This document shows positions 43,391 through 51,416 of a stretch of DNA of 64,000 nucleotides, in pieces (position 1 is the stretch's first letter; each line of letters starts with the position of its first letter). Both the position numbers and the translations under genes were made by a program. The notes beneath the pieces are model-generated. The model was not told where the DNA came from, searched no databases, and worked only from the letters and a program-made list of their open reading frames with translations. The stretch lies in contig NZ_BJNY01000019.1 of assembly GCF_006539925.1 (NCBI RefSeq), positions 1 through 64,000 of the forward strand. The letters are read 5' to 3'. The DNA comes from Glutamicibacter uratoxydans (GTDB lineage: Bacteria; Actinomycetota; Actinomycetes; Actinomycetales; Micrococcaceae).

Positions 43391-45295
43391 CTAGTTCCTG
43401 GTGGTAGCGCGGTTCGAGTACAGGAAGGCGCCGACGCCCAGCAGCAGGCCGGTGCCTGCCAGGCCGCCGATGAACCACGGCCACAGCGGGCCGTCGGTGG
43501 GCGCGGCCGGCGCCTGGGCTACTGGGGTGGCGGTAAGTTCAGGACTTGCAGCTTCTGTCGGAGTTTCCTCAGCAGGCTGGTCAACCGGCGGCGCGGAGAA
43601 GATCGGTGCTTCGCCGGCAAAGGGCTGCTCGGCGCCGCTCACGTCGAAGGCCAGCTCATAGTCGAAGGGCACGCCGTTGTTCTTGTTGAAGGTCTGCGCG
43701 TGGACGACGACGTAGTAGTCGCCGGCCAGGTAGGAGTCCTTGCCGTAGGTTCCTTCGCGGTTGGACTGGCTCACCGCGGTGCGCATGTTCAAGGTGGCCA
43801 CCTGGTCGTTGGAGACCTTGGAGATCGAGTTGCTGCCGATCATTGACACGTCGTTGCGCACCGAGGAGTAGACGCGGGTTCGCAGGCCGGCGACGGCGGA
43901 GTCCTCGCTGGCCTTGCCGGTGGTGCGCACATTGAGCTTCTGCCCGTTGCCGACGTGGATCTTGTAGTAGCGGGCCTCGTTGGACATCACCGAGTCCGAG
44001 TAGCTCTTCTCCGATTCAACCTGCAGGGCGTCGTTGAAGCTGGAGCCGCCGAGCACGGGCTGCGGGGCTGCGGTGACCTTGACCGACTGGGGCGCATCTT
44101 CCTTGGCGGCCTGGGCGCCGAGCAGGGTGGCGTCGACGGCAGGTTCAAGCACGTAGAGCAGCTCCACGTCCATCGGCTGGTCCTTCTGCAGCTCGCCGAT
44201 GCGCATCACCTTGGCGTAGAGCTCCCCGGTGCCGTCGGCGAAGCAGCCGACGGTGGTGTCTTCGCGGTAGTCCGGGCTCAGTGCGTAGGCGCTGACCGGA
44301 CGCCCCAGGCTGGAGTTGTCGCTGGTGTCGCTGGTGCCGGTGGAGCATTCGCGGCCCTGGCCGTTGACCAGCTCGACGCGGCTCTGGACAACTTCCTGGA
44401 GCCTAACCTCGGAGTGATCCGACTGGTCCGGGATGATCGTGGCGGAGAAGTGCACGCGCTCGCCGGGCTTGATGGGGCCGACCTTGTAGTACTTGGTGGT
44501 GCCGTCCTTGGAGGTGAAGGCCTGGGACTCGCCCTTTTCCAGGGTGTCGAGGTACTGGCCAGGGGCCATGGCCGGTGCGCGGTGCATCTGCTCGGCCCCG
44601 GCGATCGGGGCGCCGGAGGCCTGGTAGCCAGCGAAGGCGCGCAGCGTGCGCACCGTGAGCTGCTCGGTCAGCGAGTCGGCGTCGTCGGCGGTGACATAGC
44701 TGCCGCCGGTGGCCTTGGCGATGCATTCAAGTTCGCCCTTGGCCTTCTTGTTCACCTTGAAGCCGATGGTGTGCACCGTCAGGTCGATGCCCTGGGCGGC
44801 GAGGTCCTTGGCGGCCTCGCAGGCGGGCGGCTGGGAGCAGTTCTCCTCGCCGTCGGAAACCAGGATGATGGACTTGGCGCCCTTGACTTTCTCCAGATCC
44901 TTGGCCGCGTGCAGCAGGGAAGCGCCGATGGGGGTCTCGCCCACCGCCTTGAGCTCGTCGATCTTCGAGTTCAGCGCCGACTTGTCCACGGGTCCGGGCT
45001 GCTGCACGGTGGTGATGTCATCGCACTTCTTCGGTGTGGTGGAGCCGTAGACCACCAGTCCCATGGTGGCGTCGTCCGGCGCGTTGTTGATCAGGTGCTT
45101 GGTGGCCTTCTTGGCCGCGTCGATGCGGCTGGTGCCCTGGGGGTCTGCGTCCTTTTCAAGCATCGAGCTGGAGTAGTCCATGACCAGCATGACCGGTTCG
45201 AGCTCGGTGGGCGCTTCATCGGCGGCGGCCGGAAGCCCCGGGATGAGCAGGGCGAAGGCGGCCAGCAGGGCCAGGAGTTTGGATAGGCGGCGCAC
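43391..45295 (-). CDS. Secreted VWA-domain protein with C-terminal membrane anchor
   Basis: A 634-residue protein. A signal peptide (about residues 1-25) is followed by a VWA domain (~33-215) with a MIDAS metal site: DYSSS (Asp40, Ser42, Ser44), the Thr in GETPIGASLL and the Asp in VSDGEENC. Two PPC-like beta domains follow, then a Pro/Thr/Ala-rich spacer and a membrane helix near the C-terminus. GTG 45295 is preferred over longer starts: GGAAGGA lies 7 nt upstream, and the longer form would run through the operator repeats. Probably a surface adhesin or sensor. Confidence 0.85.
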   Translation of the reverse strand: MRRLSKLLALLAAFALLIPGLPAAADEAPTELEPVMLVMDYSSSMLEKDADPQGTSRIDAAKKATKHLINNAPDDATMGLVVYGSTTPKKCDDITTVQQPGPVDKSALNSKIDELKAVGETPIGASLLHAAKDLEKVKGAKSIILVSDGEENCSQPPACEAAKDLAAQGIDLTVHTIGFKVNKKAKGELECIAKATGGSYVTADDADSLTEQLTVRTLRAFAGYQASGAPIAGAEQMHRAPAMAPGQYLDTLEKGESQAFTSKDGTTKYYKVGPIKPGERVHFSATIIPDQSDHSEVRLQEVVQSRVELVNGQGRECSTGTSDTSDNSSLGRPVSAYALSPDYREDTTVGCFADGTGELYAKVMRIGELQKDQPMDVELLYVLEPAVDATLLGAQAAKEDAPQSVKVTAAPQPVLGGSSFNDALQVESEKSYSDSVMSNEARYYKIHVGNGQKLNVRTTGKASEDSAVAGLRTRVYSSVRNDVSMIGSNSISKVSNDQVATLNMRTAVSQSNREGTYGKDSYLAGDYYVVVHAQTFNKNNGVPFDYELAFDVSGAEQPFAGEAPIFSAPPVDQPAEETPTEAASPELTATPVAQAPAAPTDGPLWPWFIGGLAGTGLLLGVGAFLYSNRATTRN

Positions 45296-45319
45296 GGGTC
45301 GGTCCTTCCATAGCGAGTG

Positions 45320-45360
45320 TTTGCAATAGCAAATATAACCGATGGATTTGCGATTGCAAA
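45320..45360. promoter_or_regulatory. Tandem operator between the VWA operon and the HTH gene
   Basis: Two copies of the inverted repeat TTTGC-N4-GCAAA lie 27 bp apart centre to centre: TTTGCAATAGCAAA (45320-45333) and TTTGCGATTGCAAA (45347-45360), each followed by TATA. The 86-bp gap between divergent genes contains little else. The HTH protein encoded at 45382 is the likely binder and would control both directions. Confidence 0.78.
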
Positions 45361-45381
45361 TATACGTGCAAAAATATTTCC

Positions 45382-45804
45382 ATGGAAGAGACACTGGCGC
45401 AGCAGCGGGCAATGTACGGCTCCACCCTGGCTGAACGCTTCGGCGCCATGATGGAGCACTACGACCTCTCGCAGCGTTCGCTGGCCTCGGTGCTCGGCAT
45501 CAGCGCGCCCATGCTCTCCCAGCTGATCAGCGGGCGGCGCATCAAGATCGGCAACCCCGCCGTGTACGGGCGCCTGCTGATGCTCGAAGGCCGGGTGCAA
45601 GAGCCGGATCTGCAGCAGGTGCTTGAGCAGGTGAGCCAGGCAGATCCCGTGACGGCGACGCATTCGGTATCGGGCCCGCGGTCGGCCGCGGTGGACTATC
45701 TGCGGCAGCTGGCCGACGCGCGGCAGCTGCGCGAAGCGGGGCGCCAAGCAGGGGAATCTGCCCCGGCGCTGGCGGCCCTGCTGCTGGAAGCCGCGGGGGA
45801 CTAG
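45382..45804 (+). CDS. XRE-like HTH regulator divergent from the VWA operon
   Basis: A 140-residue protein. The helix-turn-helix is MMEHYDLSQRSLASVLGISAPMLSQLISGRRIKIGNPAVYGRL (about residues 23-65), Cro/CI type. The rest is helical and Ala/Gln-rich, possibly for dimerisation. It is divergent from the VWA operon across a gap holding two matching palindromes, so it probably regulates that operon and itself. The end overlaps the convergent yczE-like gene by 4 bp. Confidence 0.85.
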   Translation: MEETLAQQRAMYGSTLAERFGAMMEHYDLSQRSLASVLGISAPMLSQLISGRRIKIGNPAVYGRLLMLEGRVQEPDLQQVLEQVSQADPVTATHSVSGPRSAAVDYLRQLADARQLREAGRQAGESAPALAALLLEAAGD

Positions 45805-46427
45805 GGCAGGCGCACGATCGTGAATCGGAAGAACAGCTGGGTGGCGGGTCCGATCAGCAGCGCGTAGGCCACGGTGCCTACGCCCACCGGTCCGCCCAGC
45901 AGCCAGCCGATGCCAAGCACCGAAAGTTCAAGGACCGTGCGCACCAGGCGGATGGAGAGGCCCGTGCGCAGGTGCAGCCCTGTCATCAGCCCGTCGCGCG
46001 GGCCGGCGCCGAAGTGGCTGCCGATGTACATCGCACCACCCAGCCCATTGATGATGATGGCGGCCGCGAACACCAGAATCTGCCAGCCAAGGCCCTGCAC
46101 CTCGGGCAGGATCCAGAGGAAGAAGTCCAGCGCCACGCCAAGGTAGAGCGCATTGGCGATGGTGCCGATACCCGGCCACTGTTTGAGCGGAATCCATGCC
46201 AGCAGGACCACTGCAGCGGTGAGGATGACGATGACACCCAGGGAGAGCGGCAGATAGTTGGCCAGTCCCAGGTGGAAGACATCCCAGGGGTCCACGCCCA
46301 GCTGCGCGCGGATGATCAGCGCCATGGCCAGCGCGTAGAGCGTGAGGCCGATGAAGAGGTTGAGCAGGCGCAGCGGCACCCGGCCGGAGCTCAGCTGTTG
46401 GCGCGGGGTGAAGTTGGTGATCGTCAT
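45801..46427 (-). CDS. YczE-like integral membrane protein
   Basis: A 208-residue protein with five to six helices. LRLLNLFIGLTLYALAMALIIRAQLGVDPWDVFHLGL and GSHFGAGPRDGLMTGLHLRTGLSIRLVRT are the two characteristic stretches of the YczE/YitT-like family. The role is unknown; in Bacillus YczE affects lipopeptide production. The divergent gene is a MocR-type regulator, the standard partner that controls yczE homologues. Confidence 0.88.
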   Translation of the reverse strand: MTITNFTPRQQLSSGRVPLRLLNLFIGLTLYALAMALIIRAQLGVDPWDVFHLGLANYLPLSLGVIVILTAAVVLLAWIPLKQWPGIGTIANALYLGVALDFFLWILPEVQGLGWQILVFAAAIIINGLGGAMYIGSHFGAGPRDGLMTGLHLRTGLSIRLVRTVLELSVLGIGWLLGGPVGVGTVAYALLIGPATQLFFRFTIVRLP

Positions 46428-46446
46428 GCTAAAAATTCTCGACTAG

Positions 46447-46471
46447 ATTGGACCTTGAAAAAATAGCCAAT
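46447..46471. promoter_or_regulatory. Candidate YczR-type binding site
   Basis: ATTGG (46447-46451) and CCAAT (46467-46471) form an inverted pair 20 bp apart, about two helical turns, in the 61-bp gap between the yczE-like and MocR-type genes. An inverted ATTGG element would suit a dimeric MocR regulator. No other repeat is seen in the gap. Confidence 0.5.
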
Positions 46472-46488
46472 TTCCAGGGAGTGGCATC

Positions 46489-47886
46489 ATGGGGCGCATC
46501 ACCGCCATTGCGCTGGCCGGCATGCTCGGCGAGATCGACCAGCGCCAGCCGGCCTACCGCTGGCTTTTCTCGACGCTGCGCTCGCTGATTGCCAACGGCC
46601 GCATCCTGCACGGCACAGCCCTGCCCAGCGAACGCGACGTGGTCGCTGCCTTGAACCTGAGCCGCACCACCGTCTCCCGCGCCTACGCAGAACTGCGCGA
46701 GGCCGGCTACGCGGTCTCCCGGCAGGGCTCGGGAACCATCGCCCAGATTCCCGGAGGACCCGTTGCCGGAGGGGCCGAACCGCTGCCGCTGGGCGGATTC
46801 GGCCCGGTTCCCGGCAGCACCGTCATCGACCTGACCTGCGCCGCACCCAATGCACCTGCAGGCATGATGGACCAGTACGCGCAGGCGGTGGCAGAGCTGC
46901 CGGCCTACGCGGCGACCATGGGCTACTACCCGCTGGGCATCGAGCCGCTGCGCCAGGCGCTCGCCGACTACTACACCCAGCGCGGCCTGCCCACCGGTGC
47001 GGACCAGATTATCGTCACCACCGGGGCGCTGCCGGGGGTCGCCGCCGCCGGGCGCGCGGTGCTGGGCCGCGGGCAGGTGGTGCTCGCCGAATCTCCCACC
47101 TACCCGAACTCGCTGCTGGCGCTCAAGGCCCATGGCGCCCGGGCCGTGGGCGTGCCCATTGGCGCGGAAGGCTCGGACATCGCCCAGATTTCACAGATGC
47201 TGCACACCACCGGGGCCAAGGCCATGCTCTGCCTGCCGGACTTCCACAATCCGGTGGGAACGCTGCTGGACGATGCCGGCCGCAAAGCCTGGGCGCAGCA
47301 GCTGGATCGAGCCGGTGCGGTGGGAATCGTGGATGAAACCTGCGTGGATCTCTGGCTGGATGAGCGCCCGCAGGTGCTGCCCATGGCCGCCTATTCAAAG
47401 AACCTGGTCACCGTGGGCAGCGCCAGCAAATCGCACTGGGGCGGGCTGCGCCTAGGCTGGATCCGCACCCCGCGCCACCTGGCAGGCGCCATGGCCCGGG
47501 CCAGGATGAGCATGGATTTGGGGGTGCCGGTCCTCGAGCAGCTGGTGCTGAAAAACCTGTTGAATTCCGGCGCCGCGCTCAGTGATGAAACCAGGGCCGC
47601 GCTGCGCGGCAACCGCGACTGGATGCGCGGACAGCTGGCGCAGCACCTGCCGGACTGGGAGCCCAACCACCCTGCCGGCGGGCTGAGCCTGTGGTGCCAC
47701 CTGCCGACCGGGCGCTCCACCGCGCTGGCGCAAAAGCTGACATCGGTGATCCTCGCACCCGGGTCCACCTTCGCGGTGGACGGGCACGGGCTGGAGCACT
47801 ATGTGCGCCTCCCCTTTGCCCAGAGCCGGGCAGAGCTGGAGGCGGCGCTGCCGGCGATCGTCCAGGCCTGGAAGCAGGTGGCCTAG
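46489..47886 (+). CDS. MocR-type regulator (GntR HTH plus aminotransferase domain), YczR-like
   Basis: A 465-residue protein. The N-terminal GntR winged helix (about residues 15-85; GTALPSERDVVAALNLSRTTVSRAYAELREAGYAVSRQGSG) is joined to a fold-type-I PLP aminotransferase domain (~115-460). The PLP Lys lies in VGSASKSHWGGLRLGWIR. FHNPVGTLLDDAGR carries the cofactor-contacting Asn. These proteins bind PLP to sense a ligand rather than act as enzymes. Divergence from the yczE-like gene places it in the YczR subgroup, expected to control that gene. Confidence 0.92.
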   Translation: MGRITAIALAGMLGEIDQRQPAYRWLFSTLRSLIANGRILHGTALPSERDVVAALNLSRTTVSRAYAELREAGYAVSRQGSGTIAQIPGGPVAGGAEPLPLGGFGPVPGSTVIDLTCAAPNAPAGMMDQYAQAVAELPAYAATMGYYPLGIEPLRQALADYYTQRGLPTGADQIIVTTGALPGVAAAGRAVLGRGQVVLAESPTYPNSLLALKAHGARAVGVPIGAEGSDIAQISQMLHTTGAKAMLCLPDFHNPVGTLLDDAGRKAWAQQLDRAGAVGIVDETCVDLWLDERPQVLPMAAYSKNLVTVGSASKSHWGGLRLGWIRTPRHLAGAMARARMSMDLGVPVLEQLVLKNLLNSGAALSDETRAALRGNRDWMRGQLAQHLPDWEPNHPAGGLSLWCHLPTGRSTALAQKLTSVILAPGSTFAVDGHGLEHYVRLPFAQSRAELEAALPAIVQAWKQVA

Positions 47887-48488
47887 AGGCCTGCCAGGGC
47901 AGTTTTGAGGGCATCGGCCAGCTGATCGAAGCTCCAGCTGGACTGCGTAGTCGACCCGTCGGTTTCCGCGCCGACCAATGCCTGTGCTCCTTCCGGACGC
48001 ACCGCGGGGACGTGGATGAACAGCGCGGGGACGCCGCTGCCGTAGGCGGTGAAGGCAATATGGTTGCAGACGAACCTGCCCGCGTCATCGGACACCGCGG
48101 CGTTGAAGCCCTGACGGATCAGGGTTTGGACCACGGCGTTCGGGTCGATGGTGGCGGGCCGTACATCCGGGGCGGCTGGGTCGATGGGGGAGTTGCGGGG
48201 CTGGTCGCTGTCGTTGTCGGGGATGCGGGCGTCGTCCATGTTGACGCCCTGGGATTCAGGGGTGATCGCATCGCGTCCGCCGGCTTCGCCGAGGCAGATG
48301 ACAGCCTCCGGCCGGTGTTCGGTAATCAGCTGTTCCAGGGTGGGTCCTGAGCTGGCGAAGGCGACCGGCAGGATCGCGGTGGTGATCTGGTGCGCGCCGA
48401 TGGACGAGGGCAGCCGGTGGACCACTTCGCCGCTGGCGTTGATGCTGTCATTGCCGAAGGGCTCGAAGCCTGTCACCAGAATACGCAT
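47883..48488 (-). CDS. pcp: Pyroglutamyl-peptidase I (pyrrolidone carboxyl peptidase)
   Basis: Removes N-terminal pyroglutamate from peptides. A cysteine peptidase of 201 residues in the C15 family: ILVTGFEPFG at the start, CLGEAGGRDAI with the catalytic Glu, AGRFVCNHIAFTAY with the nucleophile Cys, and LFIHVPAV with the catalytic His. ATG 48488 gives the standard length and N-terminus; the longer open frame would run into the rmuC promoter. The end overlaps the convergent MocR gene by 4 bp. Confidence 0.95.
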   Translation of the reverse strand: MRILVTGFEPFGNDSINASGEVVHRLPSSIGAHQITTAILPVAFASSGPTLEQLITEHRPEAVICLGEAGGRDAITPESQGVNMDDARIPDNDSDQPRNSPIDPAAPDVRPATIDPNAVVQTLIRQGFNAAVSDDAGRFVCNHIAFTAYGSGVPALFIHVPAVRPEGAQALVGAETDGSTTQSSWSFDQLADALKTALAGL

Positions 48489-48534
48489 GAGCCCATTATG
48501 CCCAACTGTCGGTGTGCAGCGGTAGGTTGATCCC

Positions 48535-49722
48535 ATGGTTATTGCTGTGTTTGTACTGGTGGTCATCAATATTCTCGCAACGGCATGTATTGCTTTGCTA
48601 CTGGTGCGGCGCACCGGAGGCGATGCTGTCAGCGAAGCTGTGCGCTCAACCCATGGAGAGCTGCGCCAAGACCTCGGCGCGCAGCGCGGGGAGCTGCGGC
48701 AGAACCTTGCGGAGATCCGTGCCGAGATCGACGCAAAGCTCGGGTCCATGGCGGAGGCGAATGCACGGCGTCACCTGCAGCTGCAGACGCTGATGCAAGA
48801 GCAGATGGACAAGCTGCGTGCCGGCAACGAGGCCAAGCTGGACCAGATGCGCCAGACAGTGGACGAGAAGCTGCAGGGCACGCTGGAGAAGCGCCTGGGC
48901 GAAAGCTTCGAGCTGGTGAGCAAGCGCCTTGAAATGGTGCAGCAGGGGCTGGGCGAAATGCAGTCGCTGGCCCAGGACGTGGGCGGCCTCAAGCGCGTGC
49001 TGACCAATGTGAAGAGCCGCGGCACCTGGGGCGAGGTCCAGCTGGAGCGGCAGCTGGAAGACATCCTCACCAAAGACCAGTACGCGCAGAATGTCAGCAT
49101 TGTTCCCGGCAGCCGCGAGCTGGTGGAATTCGCCGTCATCCTCCCCGGGCGCGAGGACGGCGTGGTCTACCTGCCGATCGACTCGAAGCTGCCGCAGGAG
49201 GACTACGAGCGGCTGCTCGATGCCCAGGAATCGGGTGACCCGGCGGCGCTGGAGCAGGCAAGCAGGGGGCTGGACCGTGCGATCATCGAGCAGGCCAAGC
49301 TGATCTCCAAGTACATCGCAGCTCCGCACAGCACCGATTTCGCCATCATGTACCTGCCTACCGAGGGGTTGTTTGCAGAGGTGGTCCGCCGTCCGGGGCT
49401 GGCCAGCCGGCTGCAGAGCGAACACCGGGTGTTGGTTACCGGGCCGACGACGTTGATGAGCCTGCTCAACTCCCTGCAGATGGGGTTCAGGACCCTGGCC
49501 ATCGAAAAGCGCAGCAGCGAGGTGTGGCAGGTGCTGGCGGCAGCCAAGGAGGAGTTCAGGAAGTACGGGGATGTCTGGGACAAGCTGGGCAAGCAGCTCT
49601 CCGCGGCGCAGAATACCGTGCAGGCCGCTGGGACCAGGACCCGTGCGGTGGAGCGGACTTTGCGCGATGTACAGTCGCTGAACGTTGAGACGCAGCTGCC
49701 CGGGATCCTGCCGGAGATCTGA
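48535..49722 (+). CDS. rmuC: DNA recombination protein RmuC
   Basis: A 395-residue protein with an N-terminal membrane helix (about residues 1-22), a long coiled coil (~30-145) and the RmuC nuclease-like domain (~160-380). Diagnostic stretches are SRGTWGEVQLERQLEDIL, VYLPIDSKLPQEDYERL, FAIMYLPTEGLFAEV and VTGPTTLMSLLNSLQMGF. RmuC limits inversions at short inverted repeats in E. coli and the fold belongs to the PD-(D/E)XK nucleases. The gene stands alone. Confidence 0.95.
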   Translation: MVIAVFVLVVINILATACIALLLVRRTGGDAVSEAVRSTHGELRQDLGAQRGELRQNLAEIRAEIDAKLGSMAEANARRHLQLQTLMQEQMDKLRAGNEAKLDQMRQTVDEKLQGTLEKRLGESFELVSKRLEMVQQGLGEMQSLAQDVGGLKRVLTNVKSRGTWGEVQLERQLEDILTKDQYAQNVSIVPGSRELVEFAVILPGREDGVVYLPIDSKLPQEDYERLLDAQESGDPAALEQASRGLDRAIIEQAKLISKYIAAPHSTDFAIMYLPTEGLFAEVVRRPGLASRLQSEHRVLVTGPTTLMSLLNSLQMGFRTLAIEKRSSEVWQVLAAAKEEFRKYGDVWDKLGKQLSAAQNTVQAAGTRTRAVERTLRDVQSLNVETQLPGILPEI

Positions 49723-49884
49723 GGAAAACGCTTTTAAGGAAAGTTCAAGAGAAACAGGGGCCGGCACTGCCTCAGAGGCTATGGGTTGGCAATTGCCTAT
49801 CTGGACGTGGTAAACACTGCAACTGGTAGCTACCTGAACTTGGATACAGATTTGCCGAACCTGATCTGCAGAGAGTGAAGTTTA

Positions 49885-50283
49885 TTGTTTTCTCTATTTG
49901 GCAAGAAGAACGATGATGGACTGCGCGGTCCGAGTATCGAAGCCCTTCGGGCTGGCCATCGGGTGTTCTACGGTGAGTATTCTGAAGGGCCGGCGCGCGG
50001 CACACGCGTCCTTGCCACTGTCGAATCATCACGGAGAACAACCAAACGTCTCGTTGAGGCTAATGCTGGTCAGGTCATGTTTCCTAAGGACCTGGACGTT
50101 CTAGTGTTGTTCAGATCAGTGGGGCCAGGCTCGTATACGCTCTTTCCCGATGATGCAGAGGCTTGGGACCTTCATTCTCTGGGTCCGTGGGAGGGTGATG
50201 AATGGCTTAGCGTTCAGCCGATCCGCTGGTTCAGCCATCAAGAGTCAAAAATTCAAGAAAAGGATTTTGACAACTTTTTCTGA
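49885..50283 (+). CDS. Unknown protein of 132 residues
   Basis: A soluble protein of 132 residues starting MFSLFGKKNDDGLRGPSIEA, with no family I recognise. RVFYGEYSEGPARGTRVLATVESSRRTTKRLVEANAGQVMFP suggests a mixed alpha/beta fold. The TTG start at 49885 has GAGAGTGAAG about 5 nt upstream. Base composition is lower in GC than in rmuC. With the next two genes it forms a rightward block of unknown small proteins of the kind often found for immunity or accessory genes (speculation). Confidence 0.55.
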   Translation: MFSLFGKKNDDGLRGPSIEALRAGHRVFYGEYSEGPARGTRVLATVESSRRTTKRLVEANAGQVMFPKDLDVLVLFRSVGPGSYTLFPDDAEAWDLHSLGPWEGDEWLSVQPIRWFSHQESKIQEKDFDNFF

Positions 50284-50308
50284 CGGGGTAGGAGCCTAAG
50301 CGTCAACC

Positions 50309-50782
50309 ATGAAGGCAACAAAATTTTCCTCGGGAGAAATAGTTTCTATCGGAAGCGGCGCGATGAACGAAGACGGATTGCCGGTGGCACACCCAAATTT
50401 CCTGAAGCACTTCACAGCAGATATCTATGAAGATGTAGCCAACGACCTTGCCCCATTTGGCTCGGATGAGGGCTATGACATGATTTTCTCGGCAGCAGAG
50501 TGCAGAAGGGAAGTATCGGCTCAGACCACTGTCGAGGAACTTTTAGATGTTGCTGATGCTCCTCTTAATATCGATTGGGACGAAGCCTTTGATGAGGACG
50601 ACGCCTCATTCGATGCCGCTTTGGTCGTCTCTGCTGCCTTTGCCTTGATTCGGCTTACTGGACGCATTGATAAACCCGGGTTGGACAAGGCTCTTTTGGC
50701 ATTGGATGTCCTTATTGAAGACTTTGGTGAAGAGCCTGAACTTTTGCAGCAGAAGGCTGATCTAGAGTCATGGGAGTCGTAG
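50309..50782 (+). CDS. Unknown acidic protein of 157 residues
   Basis: A strongly acidic soluble protein of 157 residues. The middle has DWDEAFDEDDASFDAALVVSAAFALIRLTGRID, a long helix after an acidic turn, and the end has ALLALDVLIEDFGEEPELLQQKADLESWES. The layout is weakly reminiscent of DUF4259-type proteins, but I cannot support that call. Low GC compared with the flanking genes, 25 bp after the preceding unknown gene and probably in one transcript with it. Confidence 0.55.
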   Translation: MKATKFSSGEIVSIGSGAMNEDGLPVAHPNFLKHFTADIYEDVANDLAPFGSDEGYDMIFSAAECRREVSAQTTVEELLDVADAPLNIDWDEAFDEDDASFDAALVVSAAFALIRLTGRIDKPGLDKALLALDVLIEDFGEEPELLQQKADLESWES

Positions 50783-50841
50783 TTTTTCGAGCCGAGAATC
50801 CTGGGTGAGGTTATTTCTGTTGATATTTGTGGGGGCGACGG

Positions 50842-51267
50842 ATGAATTTTAGTGGTTTGAGAGCGCAGTATCGTCAGTGGCGTGTGCGTAAGATTCGCCC
50901 GGAATTCCAACGGTTTCAAGATCTTGGTAAACCGGTTGAGGGGTGGGGTCCTACTCTTGATGCCATCGTTCAAGGCAGAGAGGATTTCGTTGGAGTATAT
51001 GAAGACCCTCATGGCTCCATAACGTATTTGACGTGTGCGATCTATTGGGATGGCGAGCAGCCGGGTGGAATCAGGTTCATGGCTGACACTCCTTTTGACC
51101 TGTCGGAGGATTCCCATCGGCTATTGAGAGATGTTTTAGGACTTTGGCCCATTGAAGAACTTGAACTGCTGAATCAGAAATTCCGCAGTCTGAACGTTCA
51201 CTGGTTGAGCCCTATGGAAGCTTTCGAATTTATCTACCTTCCAACGAGCGGCGACAATGCAAGGTAG
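50842..51267 (+). CDS. Unknown protein of 141 residues
   Basis: A soluble protein of 141 residues starting MNFSGLRAQYRQWRVRKIRP. A charged N-terminal helix precedes an alpha/beta part with YEDPHGSITYLTCAIYWDGEQPGGIRFM. It is the third gene in the AT-richer unknown block. ATG 50842 is preferred to TTG 50827 because GGGGGCGACGG directly precedes it. No function can be assigned. Confidence 0.55.
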   Translation: MNFSGLRAQYRQWRVRKIRPEFQRFQDLGKPVEGWGPTLDAIVQGREDFVGVYEDPHGSITYLTCAIYWDGEQPGGIRFMADTPFDLSEDSHRLLRDVLGLWPIEELELLNQKFRSLNVHWLSPMEAFEFIYLPTSGDNAR

Positions 51268-51377
51268 CGGTTTTCCCCGAGGGCGGTAGTCGCAGATTTT
51301 CGCTGTAGAGAAGCCACGTGGGGCGATGAAAAGACCTGCGTGCCGTCGATGGATCAGCAAAATAAGAGGTTAAAGCA

Positions 51378-51409
51378 AACAGGCGGCGATCAATTGATCG
51401 CCGCCTGTT
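51378..51409 (-). terminator. Terminator of the decarboxylase gene
   Basis: A perfect palindrome: the left arm AACAGGCGGCGATCAA (51378-51393) is mirrored by TTGATCGCCGCCTGTT (51394-51409). Read leftwards it is followed by TGCTTTAACC. It lies 7 bp beyond the decarboxylase stop. The outer stem ACAGGCGGC is the same as in the terminator at 31262. Confidence 0.85.
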
Positions 51410-51416
51410 GTGGTGC

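Noticed and set aside
43955-45286. Rightward open frame of 443 codons over the VWA gene
   Set aside because: Antisense shadow, Gly/Val/Leu-rich low complexity, while the leftward frame has a signal peptide, MIDAS motif and membrane anchor.
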